This document shows positions 37,303 to 47,038 of a stretch of 64,000 nucleotides of DNA, piece by piece; position 1 is the first letter of the stretch; each line of letters opens with the position of its first letter. Origin of the DNA: Planctomycetota bacterium (GTDB lineage: Bacteria > Planctomycetota > Planctomycetia > Pirellulales > UBA1268); the NCBI GenBank assembly GCA_016872555.1, contig VGZO01000010.1, forward strand, positions 48,107 to 112,106. Direction: 5' to 3'. Made by a program: the position numbers and the translations under genes. The notes beneath the pieces are model-generated. The model had not been told where the DNA came from. It did not search any database and was given only the letters and a program-made list of their open reading frames with translations.

Positions 37303-39003
37303 TCAGGGAGCCGGTGGGGAAGCTGCGGCCGGTTCGGCGGCGGGCGGCACGAGCGGCGAGTCCGTCCCGCGGCGAGCGGCAAACTCGATCTCCTCCTGCC
37401 AGCGGGCCTCCTCGGACCGCGCGGCGGTGGCGGCGGCGGCGGCACCATCGAGCGCCTCGCGTGCCGCGGTGGCCGTCCGCTCCGCATCGCGCAGTGCCGC
37501 CGTGGCTGCCTCGAGCGCCGCGGTCGCGGCATCGGCGGCCGCGCGGGCGGCAGCCTCGGTGGCCGCCGCGCTGCCGACGGCCTCCCGCGCCACCGCGAGC
37601 CGCTCCGCCAGCGCGGGCGGATTGGCGTCGAGCTCCCCGAGCGCCGCGCCGCTGGTGGCGTCGAACGACACGATCCGGCCGTTGAAGTCGGCGGCGACGA
37701 CGGCGCGGGAGTCGTCGGTCACCGCGACGCGCAGGCCGATGTCGGACAGCCCCTCGTAGGTTTTTTCAGCCCGCCCGTCGACGGTCCACGACTTCACGCG
37801 CCGGTCGTGACCGGTGCTCACCACGCGCCCGTCGCCCGTCCACGCCACCCCTTCGACGCCCCCCGGGTGCGCGTCCCATCCCTTGAGGAGGTTTCCCGAT
37901 CGGGCATCCCACAGCTTGAGCGTGCCATCGGCCGAAGCGCTGGCCAGCGCCGCCCCGTCGGGGCGCCAGGCGACCGCGGTGACCGCCCCGCGATGACCGC
38001 GGAGCACGGCATGCTCGCGGGCCCCGGCGGTCTCCCAGACGAACAGATTGCCGGCACGGTCGCCGGTGGCGAGCAGCGTGCCGTCGGGGGAGAACTCCAG
38101 CGCCATCACCCAGTCGGTGTGACGGTCGATCGTCGCCTCGACATCGCCGTCGGCGGTGCGGATCAGCCGCACGACTTTCGCCGGACCTCCCAGCGCGATC
38201 ACGCGTTGGTCGGCGGAGATGTCGGCGGCGAGGACCTCGTCGAATTCGTTGCCCCCCTCGAACAGGCGTGCCGCGGTGGCGACATCCCAGACCACGACCC
38301 TGCCGCTCTGGGCGGCGATGCCTCCGCCGACGACGAGCAGTCGGCCCGACCGGGAAAAGCGCAGTGTCCGCGCCATTCCCTCCGGAAACGGCAGGACACC
38401 CGCCAGCGCGCGGCTGTCGGTGTCGAACAGCAGCACCTGCCCGCGCCCGCCGACCGCGGCGACGGCTCCATGGGGGGAGACTGCCAGAGCGGTCACCGAA
38501 CCGGGGCGGCTGCTCGTGGAAAGCGGCTCTTTGGGGAGCCGCGGTGGCAGCACCTTCGGGCCCTCGGGGCGCAGGCCGACGGTCGCCAACGCCGTCATCC
38601 CCGCCGGGCGCGGCCGTGCCGGTGCCGAGCCGTCGCGTTCCGGCGCCCCGGCGGCGATCCAGCGCCGGACGATGTCGAGCGCGTCGGCCGGGATCCGGTC
38701 CGACTCCGGCGGCATCTTCGGTTCCGACGCGTGACTGACCAGTTGCCACAGGTACGAGGCGTCGGCATCACCCGGGGCGACGACCTCGCCGGAACTGCCA
38801 CCGGCGAGTGTCGCCGCGTAGCCCGACAGGTCGAGACCGCCGCGCTTGCGATCGGGGTTGTGGCAGCTGCAGCACTTCTCCCGGAAGATCGGCGCCACGT
38901 CGCGCTCGAACGTCGGGGCCGGCGGGTCGGCGGCCATCCCCGCTCCGGCCGTGCCGGCGAGGAGCAGTGCGGCCGCCGCATGGACGACAGGGCGGGATGG
39001 CAT
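37303..39003 (-). CDS. Secreted c-type cytochrome domain (PSCyt1-like) plus WD40 propeller and Ala-rich coiled coil
   Basis: 566 residues from ATG 39003. A signal peptide (residues 1-25) is followed by a haem c site CCSCH in FREKCCSCHNPDRKRGGLDLS, the planctomycete PSCyt1 type. WD40 repeats span about 150-430 (HTDWVMALEFSPDGTLLATGD, HRGAVTAVAWRPDGAALASASADGTLKLWD). The C-terminus is a long Ala/Glu-rich coiled coil (LAERLAVAREAVGSAAATEAA and onward). It is translated directly after the DUF1549/DUF1553 gene (TGATG overlap). The role of such proteins is not known; extracytoplasmic electron transfer and scaffolding are inferred from the domains. Confidence 0.9.
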   Translation of the reverse strand: MPSRPVVHAAAALLLAGTAGAGMAADPPAPTFERDVAPIFREKCCSCHNPDRKRGGLDLSGYAATLAGGSSGEVVAPGDADASYLWQLVSHASEPKMPPESDRIPADALDIVRRWIAAGAPERDGSAPARPRPAGMTALATVGLRPEGPKVLPPRLPKEPLSTSSRPGSVTALAVSPHGAVAAVGGRGQVLLFDTDSRALAGVLPFPEGMARTLRFSRSGRLLVVGGGIAAQSGRVVVWDVATAARLFEGGNEFDEVLAADISADQRVIALGGPAKVVRLIRTADGDVEATIDRHTDWVMALEFSPDGTLLATGDRAGNLFVWETAGAREHAVLRGHRGAVTAVAWRPDGAALASASADGTLKLWDARSGNLLKGWDAHPGGVEGVAWTGDGRVVSTGHDRRVKSWTVDGRAEKTYEGLSDIGLRVAVTDDSRAVVAADFNGRIVSFDATSGAALGELDANPPALAERLAVAREAVGSAAATEAAARAAADAATAALEAATAALRDAERTATAAREALDGAAAAATAARSEEARWQEEIEFAARRGTDSPLVPPAAEPAAASPPAP

Positions 39004-41480
39004 CAGTGGTTGAAGACGAATTCGGGGGAATTGAGCAGCGCCCAGAAGACGTCGTCGAGCGCCTGGCGGGGGTCGGGTGACTGCAGCACCAGTGCGATCG
39101 TCTCCTGACGCTCCCGTTCGGTGGGGAGCCGGCAGTAGCAGCGCAGGAACAGGTCGTCGAGCACGGCCGTCGGCGTCATCCCCTCGGCGAGCAGCCGGGG
39201 CACGACCTTGCCCTGGGCGATCCGATCGTGGGCGGCGTCGCCGTTGAGGAGATGGAGCGCCTGCGACAGGCTCGGATCCATCCGCACCGCGCAGGTGCAG
39301 ACATCCTCGCGCGTCGCCCGACCGAACGTCGTGAGGAAGTAATTGGTCGTGCGCCCGTCGGCGACCTGCACGGCACGCCCCTCGGGGGCCTGGCCAGGGA
39401 ACTTGGTGCGCGTCTCCGTGACCTGCGCGAGCACGTCGAGGAGCACCTCGGCGCGGATCCGGCGGACGCCGGCATGGGAGAAATCGGTGGTGTCGCCGGC
39501 ATTCGACGCCGTCGGTTCGCAGGCGCGCTGGTAGGCGTCCGAGGCCATGATGTCGCGGATCAGCCCGCGGAAGTCCCAGCCCGAGGCGGCGAACCGGCGG
39601 CCCAGCTCGTCGAGGAGCGGTCCGTTGGCGGGGGGATTGCTGACCCGGGCGTCGTCGGGCTCGTGGACGATCCCACGGCCAAAGCAGTGGCTCCAGGCGA
39701 GGTTGGCGACGTGGCGGGCGAAGTAGGGGTTGTCGGCCGAAGTGATCCATGCCGCCAGCGCCTCGCGCCGGTCGCGGTCGGCGACGCGCGGCGCCTCGCC
39801 GCCGAGGAACTTCGGCTCGACGTTCTTGCCGGTCACCGGATGCTTGACGTCTCCCGAGCCCGCGTCGAAGACGATCGTCTCGCGCGGGTCGGCGCCGCGC
39901 TTGCGGCCGATCTGCGCGAAGAACGCCGCAAAGCCGTAGTAGTCGTCCATCGTCCAGCGGTCGAACGGATGGTTGTGGCACTGGGCGCACTGGATCCGCA
40001 TCCCGAGGAACGCCTGGGCGACGTTCTCCGACAGCTTGAGCGTGTTGCGCTCGAGCTGGAAGTAGTTGGTCGGCGGATTTTCGAACGTCCCTCCCGACGC
40101 GGTGACGAGGTCGCGGACCATCGCGTCGATCGGCTGGCCGGCGGCGATCCGCCGCCGCAGCCACTCGTGGTAGCGGAGGGCCCCCTTGGGACTGACGACG
40201 TTGTTCTGCGAGCGGATCTGGAGGATGTCGGCCCACTTCATCGCCCACAGATCGATGAACTCGGGGCGGTCGAGGAGCCGCTCCACCAGGCGGGCCCGCT
40301 TGTCGGCCGAGGTGTCGGCGAGAAACGCCTCGCGCTCCGTCGTCGACGGGAGGAGGCCGACGGTGTCGAGCATCGCCCGGCGGAGGAACGTGGCGTCGTC
40401 GCACAGCGGCGAGGCGTCGATCCGCAGGGCGGCGAGCTTGGTATCGACCAGTTCGTCGATCCAGCCGCGCGGCCCCGCGCCGGGGTCTGACGGCACGATC
40501 GGTCCGAGCCCGGTCGGGATCACCACCATCGGCACACCGACCGTGATCGAGTCGTAGCGCGCCATCACGAACGCCTCGCCACGGTCGCCGCTGGCGACGC
40601 GGCCGTCGACGGTGACCTTCGCGGTCCGGTCGTTGTTCGACCCGTACCACACCAGATCGGTGACGTCGCGGTCGGTGCCGTCGGCGAACCGGGCGACGGC
40701 GACGAGCTGCTGCCCGGCTCCGGCGCCCTCGAGGAGCGCCGCCGGCGGGTAGAGGTCGAGCCCCACCAGCGCCGGCACCGCGGCCGGATCGTCCGGGGCC
40801 CCGGCGGCGATCCAGCGCACGAGCGTCGCGGCCAGGGCGCTGTCCGGGGCGAAGCGTTTGCCGCCGGTGTGCGGCGCCGTGCCGACCGCCTTGCGGACCA
40901 GCAGGCTTTCCTCCGGCTCGGCAAGGTCGATCCGCCGGCCGGGCAGCTCCCGTGTGATCCGGTGGTAGTCGCCGGCCGGATCGAAGCCGAACAGGCTGAG
41001 CCGGAACCCGTCTTTGCCCCGGGCGGCACCGTGGCAGCTCCCCATGTTGCAGCCGCCACGCGCGAACACCGGCATCACGTCGAGGCGGAACGACAGCGGC
41101 GGATCAGACGACGCGGAGATCACCTCCAGCGCCACGTCGACACTCCGCTCGCCATGGGTGATCCGCACCGTCCCCGTGCCGTCGGCGCGGGGGGTGACGA
41201 CGATCCCACCGGCGGTCGGCGCGAGGAGGGCGAGGCGCCCGTCGGCGATCGTCGCCGCGGCCCGGTCGGTGACGTCGCGCGTGCGGCCGTCGGCCAGGGT
41301 CTCGACGACGACGAGGCGTTGCGAATCGCGGGCCGAGTCGAGTCGCACCGTCGGCGGGTAGGCGGTGAGGCCGACGACGGCGTCGCCGTCGGTCGCGATT
41401 GCCGGTCCGGCGAGAACCGCCGCTGCGAGCGCGGCGCCGACCAATCGGGTGCGGCGGTGAACGGGCGTGGGGCGGTTCAT
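39003..41480 (-). CDS. DUF1549 and DUF1553 domain protein with N-terminal cytochrome-like segment
   Basis: 825 residues. The order is signal peptide (about 1-28), a bacterial Ig-like segment (TVRLDSARDSQRLVVVETLADGRTRDVTDRA), a haem-like motif CNMGSCH (spacing CX4CH rather than CXXCH), then DUF1549 (IDELVDTKLAALRIDASPLCDDATFLRRAMLDTVGLLP) and the C-terminal DUF1553 domain (CFGRGIVHEPDDARVSNPPANGPLLDELGRRFAASGW). These domains are almost restricted to Planctomycetota and their relatives and appear in many paralogues per genome; the function is unknown. The gene overlaps both neighbours in a four-gene operon. Confidence 0.95.
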   Translation of the reverse strand: MNRPTPVHRRTRLVGAALAAAVLAGPAIATDGDAVVGLTAYPPTVRLDSARDSQRLVVVETLADGRTRDVTDRAAATIADGRLALLAPTAGGIVVTPRADGTGTVRITHGERSVDVALEVISASSDPPLSFRLDVMPVFARGGCNMGSCHGAARGKDGFRLSLFGFDPAGDYHRITRELPGRRIDLAEPEESLLVRKAVGTAPHTGGKRFAPDSALAATLVRWIAAGAPDDPAAVPALVGLDLYPPAALLEGAGAGQQLVAVARFADGTDRDVTDLVWYGSNNDRTAKVTVDGRVASGDRGEAFVMARYDSITVGVPMVVIPTGLGPIVPSDPGAGPRGWIDELVDTKLAALRIDASPLCDDATFLRRAMLDTVGLLPSTTEREAFLADTSADKRARLVERLLDRPEFIDLWAMKWADILQIRSQNNVVSPKGALRYHEWLRRRIAAGQPIDAMVRDLVTASGGTFENPPTNYFQLERNTLKLSENVAQAFLGMRIQCAQCHNHPFDRWTMDDYYGFAAFFAQIGRKRGADPRETIVFDAGSGDVKHPVTGKNVEPKFLGGEAPRVADRDRREALAAWITSADNPYFARHVANLAWSHCFGRGIVHEPDDARVSNPPANGPLLDELGRRFAASGWDFRGLIRDIMASDAYQRACEPTASNAGDTTDFSHAGVRRIRAEVLLDVLAQVTETRTKFPGQAPEGRAVQVADGRTTNYFLTTFGRATREDVCTCAVRMDPSLSQALHLLNGDAAHDRIAQGKVVPRLLAEGMTPTAVLDDLFLRCYCRLPTERERQETIALVLQSPDPRQALDDVFWALLNSPEFVFNH

Positions 41481-43936
41481 GGGGCGTCTTTCGCGGTCCG
41501 CACGGCGGCGGTCTGCAAGGGGCGATCGATGCGGAGTTGCGTCGGCGGCATGCGGTGGAGGATCGTGCGCTCGCCGAATGGAACAGCGATCTCGAAGAGG
41601 ATCGTGTCGTGTTTGCCGGGCGTGGCCGTGGCGTCGATCCGGATCGGGACGACGACTTCGGTGGCCTCGGCGGTCACTTCGACGTCGTCGGCGGTGACCC
41701 CCGTCGGCAGGCCGCGGACCGTGAGCTGGGCCTTCCCCGCAAACCGCGGCGGCCGGGTGAGCGTGCCGACGAGCCGCGCCGTCGTGCCGATTTCGGCGCT
41801 CGTCTTGGCGACGGTCATCTCGACGAGCGGCTCGATGACCTGGAGCCGGACCGGGCGGCTGCAGACCAGCGCGCCGCCGTCGTCGCGGGCATCACGGCCG
41901 CGGAGCAACCCCGTCACCACGACGTCCCACTCACGGAGCGGGGCGTCGGCCTTGGCGCTGACGGTGAACGAGCCGGTGTCGGCACCGTCGGCGACGTCGA
42001 CGTCGGTCTGGGCGGCGATCCCCGTCGGCTTGAAGGGGAAGCCGAGGCGGACCTTCCCCTTGACGTCGGCGCCGCGGGCGACGTGGACGACGAGGTCGAG
42101 CGTGCCGCCGCGCACCAGGGGTACCGCCGGTGGTTCGACGTCGATACCGATCGGCGCCGGACCGACCACCGCCACCGGGAGCCGGTCGGACAAGCTGGTG
42201 CGGTAGACGGTGTTGTTGGGGAGGCCGAAGACCATCGCGGTGGTCTGCCGCAGGCCGCCGAGCGCGGCGCCGGGAGCGATGCCGGCGGCTGCGTCGGTGG
42301 CGACGACGTCGAGCCGCGACAGCCCCGTCGATTCGCTGGCGTCGGCGTTGGCCTCGAGCACGACGAACGTCCCCGCCGCGTTGCCCGCCAGCGGCGGCAC
42401 CGTCGCCTGCACGCCCGCAGGCAGATCGCGGCAGAACACCTCGGCGGCTCCGGAGTATTCGGTCCGCGCCGCGTTGAGGACCAGCGCCGTGCGGTTGCCC
42501 CGCGGGACGCTGCCGGCGAGACGGTCCTGGGTGTTGTTTCGCCCTGGCGGCACCGAGAGATCGACCGCCGGCGTGATCGGCTCGACGTCGAGCCACCACA
42601 CGAAGTCGGGCCCGCCACGCCGCTGGTGGTCGGAGATGCGGAGCAGGAACGATCCCTCCGCGGGGGTCGTCACGCGGAGCTGGCTGTCGGGACCGTCGCC
42701 GTCGTCGTTGGAGGTGATCCGGGTGCGCTTCGCGTCGTTCTGGTGGGCGGCGACGACCAGGTCGATCGGGGCGCCGAGCCGGTGGCCGAAGGCACGGACG
42801 TTCCACACGCTGCCCGCCGGCGCGTCGAGCCGCAGCCAATCGACGTCACCCGGCGACCCCAGCCGTCCGGCGCAACTGGCGGGGGCGCTGGCGCGCGTCG
42901 CCTGCTGCGGCTCGTCGTTGGCCTCCTCCTCGGTGACCAGAGGCAGCGACGAGACGCGGAGTGGCACCCCGACCGGCCCGGGGATCCCGTCACGGACCGG
43001 CCTGACCTCCGCCAGCCCGGCGGCATCGCCGCGCGTGGGCACCTCGACCCGCGCCGTGAACGGCCCGGTGGGATCGCCGAGCCACTCGACATCGATGGTC
43101 GAACCGGCCGTGCCCCCGGGCGGCCAGGCCACGGCAGGCACCGGGAACGCGCCGACGTGGAGCAGGTAGACGCAGCCGTCGTTGCCCCCGTAGGCACTCT
43201 CCCGGAGACGGATGAAATACTCGCCGTCGGCCGGGGCGATCGCCGCGAGCATCGCGTCCTGGGCGAGGAGCGGGTGGTCGTCCCGCTCGGCGAGCACCGT
43301 GCCGTCGGCGGCGACGATCTCGAGCGCGGGGTCGAACATCTCCTGCTCGAGGCGCACCGCGTCGACTGCGGCGGCGATCCGTTCGCCGGCGCGGGCGCTG
43401 ACGCGCACGAGATCGACATCCTCGGTGGTGATCACGCCGGTCACCGTCGTGCCGGCGGCCGGGGGGGCGAGAGCCAGCGCCGTCGCCGGATCACCGTTGG
43501 GTTCGCGTTCGGCGACATGCTCCAGGGCGCCGACGCGGAACAGCCGCAGGTCCGACAGCCCCGTGGCCGTCCGCAGCCGGAACCGGTGGTTGCCAAGCGG
43601 GCAGTCGGACGGGATCACGATCCGTGCCCGGACGCGGTTGCCGTCGAGGTTGGCGACCTCGGTCACCCGGATCGCGCTGCTCTCGAAAAACAGCTCGCGG
43701 ACGTCGGCGAGCGACCGCCCGGAGAGCACGATCTCGGTCGCGCTCCCCTGCCGGCCGCCGCCGGGGGCGACCCGATCGATCGTCGGCACCGCCACAGCGG
43801 CGCCCGTTCCGGTGACGATCGCGGTCAGCACCATCAACCCGATCGCGACGATCCGGGCGACCCGGGGCGCCGGCCGGGCGGTCGGGGGGGCGATCGGTAG
43901 CGTCACCTGCATCCTCCGGCGCCGGGGGCTCGGCAT
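41477..43936 (-). CDS. Secreted pre-peptidase C-terminal (PPC) domain protein
   Basis: About 819 residues from the preferred ATG 43936; GTG 43954 and ATG 43912 are alternatives, the last with GGAGG only one base upstream. A signal peptide or anchor is present (IVAIGLMVLTAIVTGTGAAVAVP). Beta-rich IPT-like and PPC-like repeats follow: FESSAIRVTEVANLDGNRVRARIVIP, EREPNGDPATALALAPPAAG, then a second unit with EEEANDEPQQATRASAPASCAGRLGSPGDVDWLRLDAPAG. PPC domains usually accompany exported hydrolases; none is visible here, so this looks like a binding or structural component. It overlaps the DUF1549 gene (ATGA). Confidence 0.9.
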   Translation of the reverse strand: MPSPRRRRMQVTLPIAPPTARPAPRVARIVAIGLMVLTAIVTGTGAAVAVPTIDRVAPGGGRQGSATEIVLSGRSLADVRELFFESSAIRVTEVANLDGNRVRARIVIPSDCPLGNHRFRLRTATGLSDLRLFRVGALEHVAEREPNGDPATALALAPPAAGTTVTGVITTEDVDLVRVSARAGERIAAAVDAVRLEQEMFDPALEIVAADGTVLAERDDHPLLAQDAMLAAIAPADGEYFIRLRESAYGGNDGCVYLLHVGAFPVPAVAWPPGGTAGSTIDVEWLGDPTGPFTARVEVPTRGDAAGLAEVRPVRDGIPGPVGVPLRVSSLPLVTEEEANDEPQQATRASAPASCAGRLGSPGDVDWLRLDAPAGSVWNVRAFGHRLGAPIDLVVAAHQNDAKRTRITSNDDGDGPDSQLRVTTPAEGSFLLRISDHQRRGGPDFVWWLDVEPITPAVDLSVPPGRNNTQDRLAGSVPRGNRTALVLNAARTEYSGAAEVFCRDLPAGVQATVPPLAGNAAGTFVVLEANADASESTGLSRLDVVATDAAAGIAPGAALGGLRQTTAMVFGLPNNTVYRTSLSDRLPVAVVGPAPIGIDVEPPAVPLVRGGTLDLVVHVARGADVKGKVRLGFPFKPTGIAAQTDVDVADGADTGSFTVSAKADAPLREWDVVVTGLLRGRDARDDGGALVCSRPVRLQVIEPLVEMTVAKTSAEIGTTARLVGTLTRPPRFAGKAQLTVRGLPTGVTADDVEVTAEATEVVVPIRIDATATPGKHDTILFEIAVPFGERTILHRMPPTQLRIDRPLQTAAVRTAKDAP

Positions 43937-43958
43937 GGCGGAAACGGTCGGCACCCGG

Positions 43959-45290
43959 TCAGGCGAGGAGATCCTTGCGCACGCTGCCGCCGTCGACGAT
44001 CTCGATCGGACGGTTGCCGGGGGCCATCAGTTCCTTCTCGGCGACGATTCCCAGGCAGTGGTAGACGGTCGTCGCCAGATCCTCGATCGACAGGGCGCGG
44101 TCGGCCGGCTCGGCGGCGATCGCGTCGGAACTGCCATACACCTGCCCGGCGCGGATCCCGCCGCCGGCCAGCACGACGCTGAACACCTTGGGCCAGTGGT
44201 CGCGGCCGGCGTCGTTGTTGATCTTCGGGGTCCGGCCGAATTCGCTCGACACCATCACCAGCGTCGATGCCAGGAGGCCGCGCTGCTCGAGGTCGGTGAT
44301 CAGGGCGGCGAACGCCTGATCGAACGGGGGCAGCGTGCGCGTCATGTTGTCGCGGATCTTCTGGTGCATGTCCCAGCCGCCGTACGACAGCGTCACGAAG
44401 CGGACACCGGCCTCGACCAGCCGGCGGGCGAGCAGCATCCGCTGTCCCGCCTGGTTGCGGCCGTACCGGTCGCGCATCGCGGCCGGCTCGGCGGCGATGT
44501 CGAACGCCGCCCGGGCGTCCGCCGAACTGACAAGGTCGTAGGCCCGTTGGTAGAAGGCATCCATCGCCGCGAGGTTCTCGGCCGACTCCTCGAGCCGCTG
44601 GAAGTGCCGGCCGACGACGTCGCGGAGCCGCTGCCGGGTGGCGAACCGGGGGGCATCGACGCCGGAGGGGAGCGCCAGATCGCGGACCTTGAACGAATCG
44701 TCTGCCGGGTCGGAGCCGATCGAGAACGGACCGTAGCCGCTGCCGAGGTAGCCGGCGCCGGCGTCGGGCGCGGGGACCCGCGGGATGCAGACGTAGGGGG
44801 GCAGGGCGGCACGCGGCCCGAGCTCGTGCGACACCACGCTGCCGAGGCTCGGGAACGTGAGCGCCGGGCTCGGGCGGTAGCCCGTGAACATGTTGTGGGT
44901 GCCGCGCTCGTGGGCCGCCTCGCCGTGGGTCATCGAGCGGACGACCGTGAGCCGGTCGGCGATCGCACCGGTCTTGGAGAGCAGTTCGTTGAACTGCACG
45001 CCGGCCAGCGCCGTGTCGATCGCCTTCATGTCACCCCGGTATTCGACCGGGGCGAGGGGCTTGGGGTCGAACGTCTCCTGCTGGGCCCAGCCTCCCGGTA
45101 GCCAGATCTGGATCACGCTCCGCGCGGTGCCCTCGAAGTGGCTGAACGCCTTGGCGTCGGCCCGCGCGGCCTGGAGCCGGAAGAAGTTGCCCAGCGACAG
45201 ACCCAATCCTCCGAGGCAGCCGACCTGGAGAATCGACCGACGATCGATGACCGGATGCTGGCCCATCAGGGCCGCCCGCTGCGCTTCCAT
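43959..45290 (-). CDS. DUF1501 (sulfatase-like fold) secreted protein
   Basis: 443 residues from ATG 45290. A twin-arginine signal (DRRSILQVGCLGGLGLSLGNFF) implies export in a folded state through Tat. The DUF1501 core has IQIWLPGGWAQQETFDPKPLAP, VRSMTHGEAAHERGTHNMFTGYRPSPAL, the SEFGRTP motif that in related alkaline-phosphatase-superfamily proteins carries metal ligands, and GRDHWPKVFSVVLAGGGIRAGQVYG. It is the first gene of the operon and the TTTATA stretch upstream (about 45375) could supply its promoter. The biochemical activity is unknown. Confidence 0.95.
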   Translation of the reverse strand: MEAQRAALMGQHPVIDRRSILQVGCLGGLGLSLGNFFRLQAARADAKAFSHFEGTARSVIQIWLPGGWAQQETFDPKPLAPVEYRGDMKAIDTALAGVQFNELLSKTGAIADRLTVVRSMTHGEAAHERGTHNMFTGYRPSPALTFPSLGSVVSHELGPRAALPPYVCIPRVPAPDAGAGYLGSGYGPFSIGSDPADDSFKVRDLALPSGVDAPRFATRQRLRDVVGRHFQRLEESAENLAAMDAFYQRAYDLVSSADARAAFDIAAEPAAMRDRYGRNQAGQRMLLARRLVEAGVRFVTLSYGGWDMHQKIRDNMTRTLPPFDQAFAALITDLEQRGLLASTLVMVSSEFGRTPKINNDAGRDHWPKVFSVVLAGGGIRAGQVYGSSDAIAAEPADRALSIEDLATTVYHCLGIVAEKELMAPGNRPIEIVDGGSVRKDLLA

Positions 45291-45515
45291 CGATTGTCCC
45301 CCCAGGGAAAACCCCCGGCTGTTCACCGGTCTGTCCCCGCGGCCGTACCGCCGCGCGACGAGGCCGATTCGGTGATTTATAGATCGGCCGTCACAGCCGC
45401 TCCACTCCTGGAAGGGGGTACAGCGTTGCCTCGCATCCTCCCAACCACCGTGGCACCCGTGCCGCAACCCGTTTCCCGGCGTCGGGATGGGGCTTGGGCG
45501 CGGGGGGCGTGACGG

Positions 45516-46895
45516 TCAGTCGTCGTCGCCGAGGGTCCGCCGGCGGCGCAGGAAATGATGATAGTGCTGGGCGAAGCGGTGGGCCTCGTCGCGGACGTAC
45601 TCGAGCAACCGCAGGGAGTAGGCGTCGCGGGAGAGGCGCAGCGGCTCCCCCTTCCCCGGCAGGAAGATCTCCTCCTCGCGCTTGGCCAGCGAGATCACGC
45701 ACGGGGCTTCGATCCCCAGCGACTCCAGGGCGTCGAGGGCCGCACTCAACTGCCCCTTCCCGCCGTCGACGAGGAACAGGTCGGGCAGCGACGCCCCCTC
45801 GCGGACGAGGCGCGAGAAGCGCCTCGCGACCACCTCGTGGATGCTCTTGAAATCGTCGATGCCGTCGACGGTCCGGATCCGGTAGCGCTTGTAGCCCGGT
45901 TTGAACGGCAAGCCGTCGATGAATTGCACCAGGCTCGCCACGGTCTCGTTGCCCGCGAGGTGGGCGATGTCGACCCCCTCGATGATCCGTGGCGGGGCGG
46001 CGAGGCCGAGGACTTTGGCGAGGCCGGCGAGCCCCTTCTTCGGGTCGACGAGGAACACCTCCGGTTGGACGTGGTCCTCGAGATCGCCGCGCTCGTCGAG
46101 CGTCTCGAGGAGCCGGATCTCGTCGCGGAGCCGTGCGGCGCGCTCGAACTCGAGCCTGCCCGACGCCTCGAGCATCTCGCGTTGCATCTCCTCGAGCAGT
46201 TTGCCGCGGCCCCCCTCGAGGAACGTCCGCAGCCGCTGGATGTCGCGCCGGTACTCCTCCTTCGAGATCCGCAGGTTGCACGGTGCGGTGCACTGGCCGA
46301 TCGACGCCAGCAGGCAGGGGCGGAACCAGCGCCACTGCGGATCGTCGGCGTCGATGTCGAGCGTGCAGGTGCGGAACTTGAAGATCCGCTGGAGGACGAC
46401 GATCGCTCCACGCAGGCTCCCGGCGCTGGTGAACGGACCGTACAGCTTGGCCCCCTTGCGCCGCGGGGTGCGCGTGAACTCGACGCGTGGATAGTCCTCG
46501 TGGGTGGTGATCTGCAGGTAGGGAAAGGTCTTGTCGTCCTTGAGGTCGGAGTTGAAGCGCGGCTGGACGTCCTTGATGAGCCGGCTCTCGAGCAGCAGGG
46601 CGTCGACCTCGCTGTCGGCCTCGAGGTAGTCGGCATCACGGATCTCGGCGACGAGGTCGGCGGTGCGCCGGTCGAGCTCGGCGGCGCGGAGGAAGTAGCT
46701 GCCGGCGCGAGCGCGGAGGTTCTTCGCCTTGCCGACGTAGATCACGCGCCCGGCGGCATCCTTGAACAGGTACACGCCGGGGCGCTGCGGGAACTGGCGG
46801 ACCTTCAGCGCGGCCACGCCGAATCCGCCCGTCGCGGCGTCGGCGTCGGTGTCTGCCGGGGTGGTCTCGCGCGCGTCGGGCGGGGAATCATCCAT
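45516..46895 (-). CDS. uvrC: UvrC-type excinuclease subunit lacking C-terminal HhH repeats
   Basis: 459 residues from ATG 46895, against about 600 in full-length UvrC. The N-terminal GIY-YIG nuclease is intact (GVYLFKDAAGRVIYVGKAKNLRARAGSYF), then the UVR motif (LEASGRLEFERAARLRDEIRLL) and the RNase-H-like nuclease with GVDIAHLAGNETVASLV, VDGGKGQLSAAL and YVRDEAHRFAQHYH. These contain the residues corresponding to the Asp, Asp and His of the 5' incision site. The protein stops soon after this histidine, so the tandem helix-hairpin-helix DNA-binding domain is missing. It may be a UvrC variant, or another protein may supply that function. Confidence 0.9.
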   Translation of the reverse strand: MDDSPPDARETTPADTDADAATGGFGVAALKVRQFPQRPGVYLFKDAAGRVIYVGKAKNLRARAGSYFLRAAELDRRTADLVAEIRDADYLEADSEVDALLLESRLIKDVQPRFNSDLKDDKTFPYLQITTHEDYPRVEFTRTPRRKGAKLYGPFTSAGSLRGAIVVLQRIFKFRTCTLDIDADDPQWRWFRPCLLASIGQCTAPCNLRISKEEYRRDIQRLRTFLEGGRGKLLEEMQREMLEASGRLEFERAARLRDEIRLLETLDERGDLEDHVQPEVFLVDPKKGLAGLAKVLGLAAPPRIIEGVDIAHLAGNETVASLVQFIDGLPFKPGYKRYRIRTVDGIDDFKSIHEVVARRFSRLVREGASLPDLFLVDGGKGQLSAALDALESLGIEAPCVISLAKREEEIFLPGKGEPLRLSRDAYSLRLLEYVRDEAHRFAQHYHHFLRRRRTLGDDD

Positions 46896-47038
46896 GCCCG
46901 ATTGTAGGGGGCGCAGCGGCTCATGCCTTCCACCGCAACGGCCGCTGGAACGCGATGCTACATTGCCCGGGGGAACGACCGGGTGAGGAGCACGGTGAAC
47001 CGCCGAGAACCCGGGCGATGCGGCGAGGGGCGATAGCC

